Positions 53,526 to 62,150 of a stretch of DNA of 64,000 nt are shown piece after piece (position 1 is the stretch's first letter; each line of letters begins with the position of its first letter). Position numbers and translations under genes: made by a program. The DNA comes from Luteolibacter sp. SL250 (GTDB lineage Bacteria > Verrucomicrobiota > Verrucomicrobiia > Verrucomicrobiales > Akkermansiaceae), in NCBI RefSeq assembly GCF_026625605.1, contig NZ_CP113054.1, forward strand, positions 186,001 through 250,000, read 5' to 3'. The notes beneath the pieces are model-generated. The model was given only the letters and a program-made list of their open reading frames with translations, was not told the DNA's origin and did not search any database.

Positions 53526-53583
53526 GTCCGGATGGGTTTCGGGTGGATTCGGAGGAACACCGGCAGGCGTTCCGGCATCCGGA

Positions 53584-54921
53584 TCAGAAATCGAGGTAGA
53601 TCTCCGTCCGGCGGTTGGCGCGGCGGCCTTCCGGGTCATCCTCCCCGCTTTCGGTGACGTTCGGGCGGCGTGGCTGGCTCGCCCCTTTGCCCAGCGTGAT
53701 GATCTGTGCCTCGGAAACGCCGGCGCTGACCAGGTAGTCACGCACCACGTCCGCCCGGCGGGAGGAAAGGCTGCGGTTGTAGCCGTCCGTCCCCAGAGAA
53801 TCCGTGTGGCCGGAAAGGGTGATCTTTTTCCCCGGATCCGACTTGAGGATCATGGTGACGATCTCGAGCTGGCGGCGGGTGCGCGGGTTGATCTCATCCT
53901 CGTCGAACTCGAAGTAGAGGGCGAGCGTGTCCCCTCCCTGCGGGTTCTTCACCAGCGGGGAATAATAGACGTCCCCCCCGGCGACGCGGCGGGCGTAGTC
54001 CGCGAGGAGCTGGTCGAGGTTGATCTCGGAGACCAGCCAGTTGGACGGAGCGGGCGGCTGGCGCAGGGAGATGGCGAACTGGGCGGACTGGGCGGCGTCG
54101 GTGGTTTCCACATTCGCCAGATAACCCACGGTGTCCTTGCGCTGGAACATGGCCCGCAACGGCTTGGACGCGCGGAGACGGTAGCCGCCCTCTTCGAAAA
54201 GGATGCAGAGACCGGCGATCTTCGCGTCGGAAACGGTGGCAGGATCGACGAAGGCGCGGGCGAACTCGAAGTCCTGCTTGAGCACCGCCTGCAGGAAGGC
54301 ATCCGCCGTGCCGAGGGAATCCGCGAGGATCGCCTTCGGGATCGGCTCGTTGGCCGCCGGGGGCAGGGTGATTTTCTCAACGGACCACACGCCCTTGTTG
54401 CGTCGCAGGTCCAGGAAGATGCGGTCGCGGCCCGCTTCCGGACCATCAAGTTCGAGCGCCCAGCGGGCGAGCGCGTTCAGTTCCAGCTCACCGACCTCCC
54501 GCACGCCGCCCGGCTGGCGGAGTTTGATGGCCTGTGCGGTGGCCAGGTTTTTCAGACGCTCCAGTGTCTTGGGATCGAGCGCGTCCTTGCCGATGAGCTT
54601 GGCCGCGGTGGCGAGGTCCCCCGCTTCGATGGCCTTGGCGATGCGTGCCACCAGTTCGGACGGATCCACCTCTTCCACACCCACGCCCAGGTTCTTGAAG
54701 ACGTCCTCCGGCTTCTCAGGCTCCGGCATGGCGCCGAGATTCGGGACCGCCGGGGGCAGTTCCGGCTTTTTCGGAGGCTCTGGCGGAGCCTCAGGGACGG
54801 CGGGCGTGGGCTGCTGGACAACGGCGGGGCTGCCGGGGCGGATGAACAGGAGGGCGACGGCGGAAATCGCCAGCACGGCGGAAAGCGCGAGGAAGAAATA
54901 GGGAAGCTTGGAGCGTTGCAT
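53584..54921 (-). CDS. OmpA-family envelope protein
   Basis: The 445-residue protein has a short cytoplasmic head, one membrane anchor (YFFLALSAVLAISAVALLFI, about 8-27), a proline-rich linker, an unassigned middle region and a C-terminal OmpA peptidoglycan-binding domain at about 335-445 (LYFEFDEDEINPRTRRQL; LSGHTDSLGTDGYN; SSRRADVVRDYLVSAGV; ANRRTEIYL). It probably tethers the membrane to the cell wall. It lies between nucleoside hydrolase and HtrA genes on the same strand. Confidence 0.88.
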   Translation of the reverse strand: MQRSKLPYFFLALSAVLAISAVALLFIRPGSPAVVQQPTPAVPEAPPEPPKKPELPPAVPNLGAMPEPEKPEDVFKNLGVGVEEVDPSELVARIAKAIEAGDLATAAKLIGKDALDPKTLERLKNLATAQAIKLRQPGGVREVGELELNALARWALELDGPEAGRDRIFLDLRRNKGVWSVEKITLPPAANEPIPKAILADSLGTADAFLQAVLKQDFEFARAFVDPATVSDAKIAGLCILFEEGGYRLRASKPLRAMFQRKDTVGYLANVETTDAAQSAQFAISLRQPPAPSNWLVSEINLDQLLADYARRVAGGDVYYSPLVKNPQGGDTLALYFEFDEDEINPRTRRQLEIVTMILKSDPGKKITLSGHTDSLGTDGYNRSLSSRRADVVRDYLVSAGVSEAQIITLGKGASQPRRPNVTESGEDDPEGRRANRRTEIYLDF

Positions 54922-55018
54922 GTTTCGGGAGAGCGTCGGAACCCGGGTGGATGTGCTAAGAACGCGGAAAATCCGCGGGATTATCAGGAATGGCGGAAAA
55001 CGGGGTAAATCGTCGGTG

Positions 55019-56521
55019 TCAGCGGGGCTCCGGAAGCTCGATGCGGAGGGTGTTCCCACCACGGCGGACATGGAGGACCGTATTCTGGCCGGAAGCGGGT
55101 GATGAGAGCTGCTCAAGCAGTTCGCGGGCCTGCGCGACACGTACGTTGTTCACGCCGATGATCAGATCGCCCGGCTGGACGAAACGGGCCGCGGTGGACT
55201 CCGCCGGAACCCGGGTGACGACAATCCCCTGGTAACCGCGGATGGCTTCCTGAGCGGTGAGATCCCGGACGTGGACGTTGATCATTTCCAGGTGCTTCTC
55301 CGGACTTTCCGGAACGACGTCCGGCCCGGGACTTTGCGCGGGCGGCTTCACCGGAGCCTCCGCGATGGTCACCTCCACATCCACCGTCGCTCCCGCCCTC
55401 CAGAGCCGGACGGGTATCTTGTCCCCGATCCTGGTGCGCTGGATGAGGGTCTTCAACTGGGTGGTGTTGCGCACCGGCTGGGAACCGAAGCGGAGGATCA
55501 CGTCGTTCGCCTGGATGCCCGCGGCCTGGGCGGGGGAGTCGGTAACCACGTTCAGGATCATGGCTCCCTCGCCGCCGGTGTAGCCGGTCGCGGCACTGGC
55601 AGCCGGATCCAGATCCCGCAGGCCCACGCCCAGGAATCCCCGCACGCGCCGGCCGCGCTCCAGGATCTGGAGCAGGGCCTCCTTCACATCATTCGCGGGG
55701 ATGGAGAAGCCGATCCCCAGGAAACTCCGGCTCTCCCGGTCCTGGTCCTGGGAGTAGATGGCCACGTTGATGCCGATGATCTCCCCCCGCAGGTTCACCA
55801 GCGGGCCGCCGGAGTTGCCGGGGTTGATGGCGGCATCCGTCTGGAACAAGTCCGGCTGGCTGTCGGAAATCGAGCGCTCCTTCGCGGAGATGATGCCCTG
55901 GGTCACGGTCTCACCGAGGCCGAAGGGATTGCCGATGGCGAAAACCATCTGCCCGACCTTCACCTCGGAGGAGTCTCCGAGCTTGAGGGGGGTGAAGGGT
56001 CCCTCCCCCTGGATCTTGATCACGGCGATGTCCAGCAGGTCATCCTCCCCGACGAGGGTGGCGGGGTAGGTCTTGCCACCGTGCAGGGTCACCTGGATCT
56101 TCTGCTGTCCGGCGATGACGTGGTGGTTGGTGACGATGTGGCCCTCGCTGCTGACGATGACTCCGGAGCCCTGGCCGCGGGTGGGGTAGCGGTTCACCCG
56201 CAGGCGGCCCCACATGTCGAGCAGCCTCTCGGTTTTGACGCTGGCGGTGTCGATGCTGACGACGGATGGCACCACCGCCTGGGTGAGACGCGCGTATTCG
56301 TCGTTCAGGCGGCCCAGGAGCTCCACGTCATCCAGCTTCAACGGGGCCTTTTCCGGCAGGGTGAAGGTCTCCGGATGGAAGTTCTCCCCGCTGCCTCCCA
56401 GCCACGGGACCAACGCACGGAAATCCCCTCCTGACCGCCAGATCCGCAGGGCGGAAACGGCGAGGAAGGCGATGGCAAAAACGGCCCCGAGGGCCAGCAG
56501 ACGGCGGAATCCAGCGTTCAT
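55019..56521 (-). CDS. HtrA/DegP-type serine protease with two PDZ domains
   Basis: The 500-residue protein has a membrane anchor at about 7-25, a trypsin-like domain with catalytic H134 (VTNHHVI), D164 (LLDIAVI) and S237 (NPGNSGGP), then PDZ1 at about 300-385 (RGFLGVGLRDL; DSPAQAAGIQANDVIL) and PDZ2 at about 425-495 (GIVVTRVPAESTAARF; QPGDLIIGVN). It degrades or refolds damaged envelope proteins. The start at 56521 gives the anchor; the open frame upstream is a shadow. Confidence 0.94.
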   Translation of the reverse strand: MNAGFRRLLALGAVFAIAFLAVSALRIWRSGGDFRALVPWLGGSGENFHPETFTLPEKAPLKLDDVELLGRLNDEYARLTQAVVPSVVSIDTASVKTERLLDMWGRLRVNRYPTRGQGSGVIVSSEGHIVTNHHVIAGQQKIQVTLHGGKTYPATLVGEDDLLDIAVIKIQGEGPFTPLKLGDSSEVKVGQMVFAIGNPFGLGETVTQGIISAKERSISDSQPDLFQTDAAINPGNSGGPLVNLRGEIIGINVAIYSQDQDRESRSFLGIGFSIPANDVKEALLQILERGRRVRGFLGVGLRDLDPAASAATGYTGGEGAMILNVVTDSPAQAAGIQANDVILRFGSQPVRNTTQLKTLIQRTRIGDKIPVRLWRAGATVDVEVTIAEAPVKPPAQSPGPDVVPESPEKHLEMINVHVRDLTAQEAIRGYQGIVVTRVPAESTAARFVQPGDLIIGVNNVRVAQARELLEQLSSPASGQNTVLHVRRGGNTLRIELPEPR

Positions 56522-56642
56522 GCGGGGGTGGGTGGGAACGCGGGAAAGATGCCCCAATGCCGGAATTTTCCAAGCGCGTAAAAACGCAGAACCCGCGGGA
56601 TTCAGGCCATTCTTCCTGCTTGCCTCCGTTGACGAATCTGTA

Positions 56643-57632
56643 ATGAGTCGTGTTATGCGCTTACTCTTAAACCCTCTCATCCTCGCACTGGGCCTGACCC
56701 AGCTTCACGCGGCACCCTTGTCCGAGGCGGATCGGGAAGCGCTGATCGAACGCCTGGACATGCTGAAAAAGTCCGCGACCGAGCGTCTGGACGCCCGTTT
56801 CCAAGCCGGGGTCCAGGCCTATGCCGCCGCCATGAATTCCGAGGATGACGCGCTGGCCCTCTATCTCAAGTGTGTGGAAAAGGTCGACTTCATCGACCAG
56901 AAGAAGAAGGACAGCGACTTCCGTGAATGGAAGCGGAAGGAAGGGGACAAGCTTTCGGCCCCGTCCTTCAAGCTCGCCCTGCGGCACCAGCTCTACTGGC
57001 TGTCCCTGACCTGCCAGGCGGCCTCGGAGAAGGCGGACCGCGAGCGCCTGACCACGATCGCCCAAGGTGCCATGGACGCGGTGTTCCGCGACATTCCCAA
57101 CCTGAAGGACCAACAGCAGATCCTCAAGCAGCCGGTGACCGGAACCGTGTTCGCGAAAGCCTACGAAATCACCAACATCAAGGTGGACAAATGGGCGTTG
57201 AGCCCGGTGGACATCCAGGTCATCTACGAACAGATCGTCATGCCTCCGCTGCGGAATCCCGCCGGAATCGAGAAGCTCAAGGAGGCATGGACCCGCCGCA
57301 TGCAGCAGGAAGGCGCGGTGGTGGAATACTGGACCGGCAGGGGCGCGACCGGCGGCAGGCAGCGGGAGCAACGCGAGGAAGGCCGCATCGGCATGGCGGA
57401 CAATGCCCGCCCCCCCGAAGTGGACCGTTTCCTCAACGACACCCTGCCCGTCATGCAGTGGCAGATGGAGATCGACCTTTTCAAGGCCGGTGACCAGGCG
57501 GCGGCGGCCCTCCGGATGATCAACCACATCGAGTCGAACCTGGGCAACAGCAGCGCGAAGGACTGGAGCGAACAGTTCCGTGGACTGCTGATGGCGGGAG
57601 CACCCGTCCCTGCGGCAACCGGCCAGCCCTGA
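56643..57632 (+). CDS. Secreted protein of unknown function
   Basis: The 329-residue protein has a signal peptide (MRLLLNPLILALGLTQLHA) whether it starts at 56643 or at the next ATG, 56655. The mature part is helical and charged (SEADREALIERLDMLKKSA; DQKKKDSDFREWKRKEGDKL), with a low-complexity RGATGGRQREQREEGR stretch. No family is recognised. It diverges from htrA across a 121-base gap, so shared regulation is possible. Confidence 0.7.
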   Translation: MSRVMRLLLNPLILALGLTQLHAAPLSEADREALIERLDMLKKSATERLDARFQAGVQAYAAAMNSEDDALALYLKCVEKVDFIDQKKKDSDFREWKRKEGDKLSAPSFKLALRHQLYWLSLTCQAASEKADRERLTTIAQGAMDAVFRDIPNLKDQQQILKQPVTGTVFAKAYEITNIKVDKWALSPVDIQVIYEQIVMPPLRNPAGIEKLKEAWTRRMQQEGAVVEYWTGRGATGGRQREQREEGRIGMADNARPPEVDRFLNDTLPVMQWQMEIDLFKAGDQAAAALRMINHIESNLGNSSAKDWSEQFRGLLMAGAPVPAATGQP

Positions 57633-57644
57633 GCGGGAAGGAAG

Positions 57645-57667
57645 GGAGGCCGTTGGACCCGGCCTCC
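57645..57667. terminator. GC hairpin between convergent genes
   Basis: GGAGGCC and GGCCTCC form a 7-bp stem with a 9-base loop, halfway between two stop codons. No T-run follows on either strand, so it is only a candidate bidirectional 3'-end structure. Confidence 0.35.
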
Positions 57668-57675
57668 ATCCATCC

Positions 57676-59160
57676 TCAGCGGGGCAGCTCGTTCGCCGTG
57701 TAGAAGAACAGATTGTTCTGCAGTTCCGTCCGCTTCCTGCCGTCCGCGTACTTCACGTTCTGGAGATCCAGGCGGTAGATGCAACCGGCGGAAAAGTCGG
57801 CCAGCTCCACCTCAACGGTCTTCGGCCCGGTTTTCCGGATTTCCTTGATGGCATGCTCCTTCAGGTTCTCCGGATCGGATCCATACAACCAGCGCGGCTG
57901 GACGGTGAACGAGGTGAACTTCCAGACTTTGGCGTCCGCCAGTTCATCCGGGATCTCCTTGGTGAAGGCGACGACGAAGCCGTTGCGGGTGATTTTCATC
58001 GTTTCGATGTCCTCCGGCACTCCGCCCAGCGCGGTGATGCGCTGGAGGCCCTCCGCCGGGGCACCCCAGCCACGGACGGTCTGACCGACGTAGAGCTGCT
58101 TCTTGTCCGCCGTGAAGCGCAGGCGGTGGTTCCCGGAACGCAGGCCGTGTTCGTCGATGAAGTGGGTGACCGCCCCCTGGAACTTTCCGTTCACCTTCTC
58201 CAGCATCACCCGTGAGATCCGCGTGCCGTTGTTGTCCGGCACCAGCAACTGCCCGGCGAAGGGGCCGAAGGAGCCGTCACGCGGGATCTCCATCGGCTCG
58301 CCTGCGGAGCGGTTGATCTCCATGTGGGGGATCTCCACCGCAGCCTTCGTGCGGTCCTTGTTGTACTGATCCAGGTTCTCCCGGTAGAAGGCCAGCGGGT
58401 CCTTGCCCTCCCACTCCGCATCCCAGACGAGGCTGCTGGGATGGCCGTAGAAGTGCCCTTTCTCGATGTGATACAGCGGGGTGACGGCCTTCCAGTCGCC
58501 CTGGTTGTCACCGGCCCACAGGTTGCCGTCCGGGTCCCGGTAGATGCCGTTGTGCATGCGGAAGCCGCTGGCCCACGGAGTGAGCTTTCCGGCCGCATCA
58601 CAGTGGAGGATCCAGCCGCGCCACTTCACCGCGGAGAAGTTCCGCCCGCGGCGGCCTTCCGGGGAATAGTCGCCCAGCACATGCTTGAACACCGGACCGT
58701 TGTGCGACGCCGTGCCGATGGAGAGGAAATAGCCGTCCTTCCCATCGCCGGTCAGCGTGTTCGTCTCATGGTAGTTGCCGCTCAGGCCCCACCCGGCGGA
58801 GAAGCGCGTGTAGCGGTCCGCCTTGCCGTCCTTGTCGGTGTCCTCCGCCTGGGTCATCTCCGCCATTTCCGTGACCCGGATCTTCGAAGAGCTGATGGCA
58901 TGGACGCCGCAGCCGTTGTGGAAGCCGGTGGCGAACAGCTCCCACTTGAACGCCGTGGGATCCGCCTCCGGCTTCGCCCGCAGCACATCTCCGCGGCGGA
59001 GCACGACGAACAACGTGCCGTCCGGCGCGAAGTCGATCGCGCCGACTTCCGGAGGCACGCCCGGCGGGAGCTTGATGTCCTCGACCTTGTAGTACTCGGC
59101 GAAGTTGTCGTCGGCCATCGCACCGGCGGCCAGCAGAGGGAGAAGGAGCAGCGTTTTCAT
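57676..59160 (-). CDS. Secreted beta-propeller, sorbosone-dehydrogenase-like
   Basis: The 494-residue protein has a signal peptide (MKTLLLLPLLAAGAMA) and a propeller with GAIDFAPDGTLFVVLRRGDV near 41, GFHNGCGVHAIS near 79 and GFRMHNGIYRDPDGNLWAGD near 199-218. This type is common beside c-type cytochromes in Planctomycetes and Verrucomicrobia and is distantly like PQQ-dependent sugar dehydrogenases, but a PQQ site is not proven here. It overlaps the upstream cytochrome gene by 4 bases (ATGA). Confidence 0.85.
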   Translation of the reverse strand: MKTLLLLPLLAAGAMADDNFAEYYKVEDIKLPPGVPPEVGAIDFAPDGTLFVVLRRGDVLRAKPEADPTAFKWELFATGFHNGCGVHAISSSKIRVTEMAEMTQAEDTDKDGKADRYTRFSAGWGLSGNYHETNTLTGDGKDGYFLSIGTASHNGPVFKHVLGDYSPEGRRGRNFSAVKWRGWILHCDAAGKLTPWASGFRMHNGIYRDPDGNLWAGDNQGDWKAVTPLYHIEKGHFYGHPSSLVWDAEWEGKDPLAFYRENLDQYNKDRTKAAVEIPHMEINRSAGEPMEIPRDGSFGPFAGQLLVPDNNGTRISRVMLEKVNGKFQGAVTHFIDEHGLRSGNHRLRFTADKKQLYVGQTVRGWGAPAEGLQRITALGGVPEDIETMKITRNGFVVAFTKEIPDELADAKVWKFTSFTVQPRWLYGSDPENLKEHAIKEIRKTGPKTVEVELADFSAGCIYRLDLQNVKYADGRKRTELQNNLFFYTANELPR

Positions 59161-60191
59161 TCGGGCTTGGCGATGGATTGGATGAAAAGGACGAGCGAGT
59201 TGATCTCCACATCCTTCAGTTGATACGGCGGCATGTAGTTCGGCGGATAGCCCTTCGCGACCTTCGCGTTCGGGTTCTTGATGGACTCGAAGAGGTAGGC
59301 GGCATCCGCCTTCACCTTCTCGGCGGAACCTTCCAGTTCCTTCGTGGAGTCCGCCAGGCCGGCGAGACTTGGGCCGTAGCCCTTCGAGCCATCCGTGGAG
59401 TGGCAGCCGGAGCAGCCGTAGGCGTTGAACAGCGTGGCACCCGCCTCCACGTTCGCCTTTGAAAGGTCCACCTTCACCTCATACCCGTGGAAGTCGCCGA
59501 GGCTCTTCCCGGTGAACGCCAGGAGCATCTTCCCCTCGCCCTCCGCGGTGAAGGAGCCTTCCTTCCACACCAGCTTCGCCGGAGGATCGCAGGTCCATTC
59601 CGCCTCGTAGGAAAACGAGTCCTTCGCCGGGCGGATGACCGCTTTCACGACATGGCCGCCCGCCTTGAACTCGAAGCGCGGCACGCCTTTCTCCAGCGAG
59701 TAGCCGATGTATTCCGGCTCCCGGACGGGCTTGCCGCCGATGCTCAGGGGATGCTCCCCTTCCGCCTTGTAGAACAGTGTCCCCACCAGCCGCGGCACGT
59801 AATCCTTCGAAACCCGGGAGCCGCGCTTTTCGTCACCCCAGTAAGGTGTGAAGTCCAGGAAACCACCCTGCCAGGCATACATCGGCCGGCATTCCACCGG
59901 ATCGAACACATAGGCGAGCTGCGGTCCCATGCTCACGGCGATGGCCGCAGGCAGGCCCGCTCCGGGCTTTTCCGTTCCCTTGGTGTCGCGGCCTTCCTTC
60001 GGGCTGTAGGAAGGCGCAACCAATCCCTTGTGATGACGGGCGAACACCGCCTCATCGATCCCCGGGTCGGGCAGGTAGGCGTTGATGACCAGCGGGGACT
60101 CCACCGATCCGAGAGGCCGGTTGTTGAACGTCAGCAACGGCTGCGCCGCCAATGGCAGGGCACCGAGAAAGAGCAGCGCGAGGGATTTCAT
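59157..60191 (-). CDS. Secreted c-type cytochrome with DUF6797-like N-terminal region
   Basis: The 344-residue protein has a signal peptide (MKSLALLFLGALPLAAQ), a beta-rich N-terminal part (about 20-240; MYAWQGGFLDFTPYWGD) and a C-terminal monohaem cytochrome c domain at about 255-344. The haem motif is CSGCH in FNAYGCSGCHSTDG, and the axial methionine is probably in YPPNYMPPYQL. It likely receives electrons from the coupled sorbosone-dehydrogenase-like protein. The assignment of the N-terminal domain is tentative. Confidence 0.85.
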   Translation of the reverse strand: MKSLALLFLGALPLAAQPLLTFNNRPLGSVESPLVINAYLPDPGIDEAVFARHHKGLVAPSYSPKEGRDTKGTEKPGAGLPAAIAVSMGPQLAYVFDPVECRPMYAWQGGFLDFTPYWGDEKRGSRVSKDYVPRLVGTLFYKAEGEHPLSIGGKPVREPEYIGYSLEKGVPRFEFKAGGHVVKAVIRPAKDSFSYEAEWTCDPPAKLVWKEGSFTAEGEGKMLLAFTGKSLGDFHGYEVKVDLSKANVEAGATLFNAYGCSGCHSTDGSKGYGPSLAGLADSTKELEGSAEKVKADAAYLFESIKNPNAKVAKGYPPNYMPPYQLKDVEINSLVLFIQSIAKPE

Positions 60192-60259
60192 GGGTTCACG
60201 GGTAATTCGCAGAAGGGGATACAGTTGCACGCAACCGAGGTTATCAATGAATCGTAAAA

Positions 60260-60727
60260 TCAACCACCCTGCGCCCTCCGCTTCCTCCACACTGGAGCGA
60301 GGCGGAAAAGGTAGTAGCACACCAGCACGCAGATGACATCCAGCGGGATCCACAGCAATGGGCTCACCCAATACTCACCCCACTGGAAGGTTCCGAATGG
60401 CGAAAACCAGTTGATCCCTCCCGAAATGGCATCACAGAAGAGATGGAAAAGATACGCCGCGGAACAGGCCAGCGCCGTCCTCAGCCGGAAGCGCCGCGCC
60501 ATGAGCATGGAACCGAGCATAAAGATCATCGTTACCAACGCCCAGCAGGGCAGCCCGTGCGACCAACTGGCGACCCGCGCCTCCAACGAAAGGTGAGGAT
60601 TCAGGAGATCCGGCAAAGCTCCCGCCCCGGCGATGGGGAGCAGGACACGCCATCCCGCATCCTCCGCACGCTTGGTGCAGAGTTTGACGATGATCACCGG
60701 TGCCAAAGCATGGGTCAATGTGTCCAT
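60260..60727 (-). CDS. YdjM-like membrane protein (metal-dependent hydrolase fold family)
   Basis: The 155-residue protein starts MDTLTHALAP with the family histidine, followed by GAGALPDLLNPHL and AYLFHLFCDAISGGINWFSPFG. It has three to four membrane spans. These PF04307 members are annotated as membrane-bound metal-dependent hydrolases, and the E. coli relative YdjM is LexA-regulated. I see no LexA box here. It diverges from tadA. Confidence 0.85.
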   Translation of the reverse strand: MDTLTHALAPVIIVKLCTKRAEDAGWRVLLPIAGAGALPDLLNPHLSLEARVASWSHGLPCWALVTMIFMLGSMLMARRFRLRTALACSAAYLFHLFCDAISGGINWFSPFGTFQWGEYWVSPLLWIPLDVICVLVCYYLFRLAPVWRKRRAQGG

Positions 60728-60825
60728 GATCAGCCGTCAGTCTGGGGACAGCGCCGGGAGAAGGAAGCTGGAAATGGCAGACTTGGGCGTTGAAGTGAGG
60801 GGAAAGATGACGCAGGAAAGCGGGC

Positions 60826-61353
60826 GTGGAGGAACCGATCATCGATTTGCACAGCGACGCCTACTTCATGGGGCAGGCGCTCCGGGAAGCGCGGCGCGCC
60901 TACAACGCGACCGAAGTGCCCATTGGCGCGGTGATCGTGAAGGAGGGCCGCGTCATTTCCCGCGCATGGAACCAGGTGGAAACGCTGAAGGACGCCACGG
61001 CCCACGCGGAGATGCTGGCGCTGACCGCCGCGCAGAACGTGCTGGGCGACTGGCGGCTGGAAGGCTGCACACTCTACGTGACAAAGGAACCCTGCCCGAT
61101 GTGCGCCGGGGCCATCGTCCACTGCCGGCCGGAGCGGGTCGTCTTCGGCTGCCCGGACCCGAAGGGCGGGGCTGCTGGCGGATGGATCAACCTGCTGGAG
61201 TCGAACCCGCCGCTGAACCACCGCTGCGACGTGACGGCGGGCATCCTGGGCGAGGAGTGCCTGGGCCTGATCCAGGGGTTTTTCCGCGAGGCGCGGGAGA
61301 AGAAGAAACTTTCCCGGATGGAGCCGGACCAACTGCCGGGAGGTGGGGAATGA
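60826..61353 (+). CDS. tadA: tRNA(adenine34) deaminase
   Basis: The 175-residue protein from a GTG start has the zinc site HAE at 60-62 and PCPMC at 89-93, the catalytic glutamate being E62. It converts A34 to inosine in the tRNA-Arg anticodon. The C-terminus (REAREKKKLSRMEP) is typical. The stop overlaps the methyltransferase start by 4 bases (ATGA). Confidence 0.95.
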   Translation: MEEPIIDLHSDAYFMGQALREARRAYNATEVPIGAVIVKEGRVISRAWNQVETLKDATAHAEMLALTAAQNVLGDWRLEGCTLYVTKEPCPMCAGAIVHCRPERVVFGCPDPKGGAAGGWINLLESNPPLNHRCDVTAGILGEECLGLIQGFFREAREKKKLSRMEPDQLPGGGE

Positions 61354-62150
61354 GCGCGGTCTATGAAACCACGAAGCTGGTGGATGAATACCTGCTGTTC
61401 CACTACGGTGCGGAGGCGGACATCCTGCCGGAAGGCGGGAACTGGCCTGCGGAAATGCGGGCCTCCCTGGGTTTCGCGGAGCGCACGGTGAAGTGGTTCA
61501 CGCCGGGAAATGCCCGCCATGGACTGGATCTGGGCTGCGCCGTCGGCCGCTCCGCCTTTGAAATGTCCCGCGACTGCGCGGAGGTCACCGGCATCGACTT
61601 TTCCCATGCCTTCATCGCCGCCGCGGAGACGCTGCGCGACGGACGGGAACTGTCTTACCAACGGCTGGAGGAAGGACGGTTGAAAACCACCCTCACCGCC
61701 CGCGCCCCCTTTGCGGCGGAGAACCTCACCTTCCAACAGGGGGACGCGATGTCCCTGCCGGAATCCCTGGGGATCTTCGACCGGGTGCATGCGGCGAACC
61801 TGCTGTGCCGCCTGCCGGAGCCGGAGCGGTTGCTGGCACGGCTACCCTCGCTGGTGGAGACCGGCGGCGAGCTGGTGTTGGCCACGCCCTGCACCTGGCT
61901 GGAGGATTTCACCCCCATCGGCAACTGGCCGGAGGGGGAGACGTTCGATTGGTTGGCGGACCGCCTTGGCGGAACCTTCGACCTGCTGCGGCGCGGCGAG
62001 GAACCTTTCCTCATCCGCGAAACGGCCCGCAAGTTCCAGTGGACCCGCTCGATGATGACCGTGTGGAGGCGTAAGGAGGGAGGACATTGCGGCAGAGCCG
62101 CTATGTCCTCCCTCCTTACACCTTCAGCCACGACCGTTTCGCAGGCGTGA
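61350..62150 (+). CDS. OvoA C-terminal-type methyltransferase (putative 4-mercaptohistidine N1-methyltransferase)
   Basis: The 266-residue SAM methyltransferase starts YETTKLVDEYLLFHYG, the signature of the C-terminal domain of ovothiol synthase OvoA. The SAM loop is LDLGCAVGRSAFEMS near 55-69. In OvoA this domain methylates 4-mercaptohistidine; here it stands alone, with no sulfoxide-synthase domain in the window. The natural end is probably TVWRR near residue 240. The remaining 25 or so residues are encoded by a family-1 palindrome that runs through the frame, so the C-terminus is anomalous and overlaps tsaB by 35 bases. Confidence 0.85.
   Translation: MSAVYETTKLVDEYLLFHYGAEADILPEGGNWPAEMRASLGFAERTVKWFTPGNARHGLDLGCAVGRSAFEMSRDCAEVTGIDFSHAFIAAAETLRDGRELSYQRLEEGRLKTTLTARAPFAAENLTFQQGDAMSLPESLGIFDRVHAANLLCRLPEPERLLARLPSLVETGGELVLATPCTWLEDFTPIGNWPEGETFDWLADRLGGTFDLLRRGEEPFLIRETARKFQWTRSMMTVWRRKEGGHCGRAAMSSLLTPSATTVSQA
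62072..62118. repeat. Family-1 palindrome, minimal perfect form
   Basis: A 47-base palindrome: 16-base arms beginning TAAGGAGG and ending CCTCCTTA are perfectly complementary, with an inner GCGGC-AGA-GCCGC hairpin. Read leftward, its terminal TAA is the tsaB stop codon. Read rightward, its TAA is out of frame in the methyltransferase gene, which therefore reads through it. Confidence 0.85.

Noticed and set aside
56629..56656. TTGACG-N16-TGTTAT promoter before the secreted orphan gene
   Set aside because: The -10 element would overlap the likely start codons, so transcription from it would omit the signal peptide.
60633..61349. N-terminal extension of the methyltransferase frame
   Set aside because: The region is tadA in another frame. 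The methyltransferase family N-terminus begins at the ATG at 61350.
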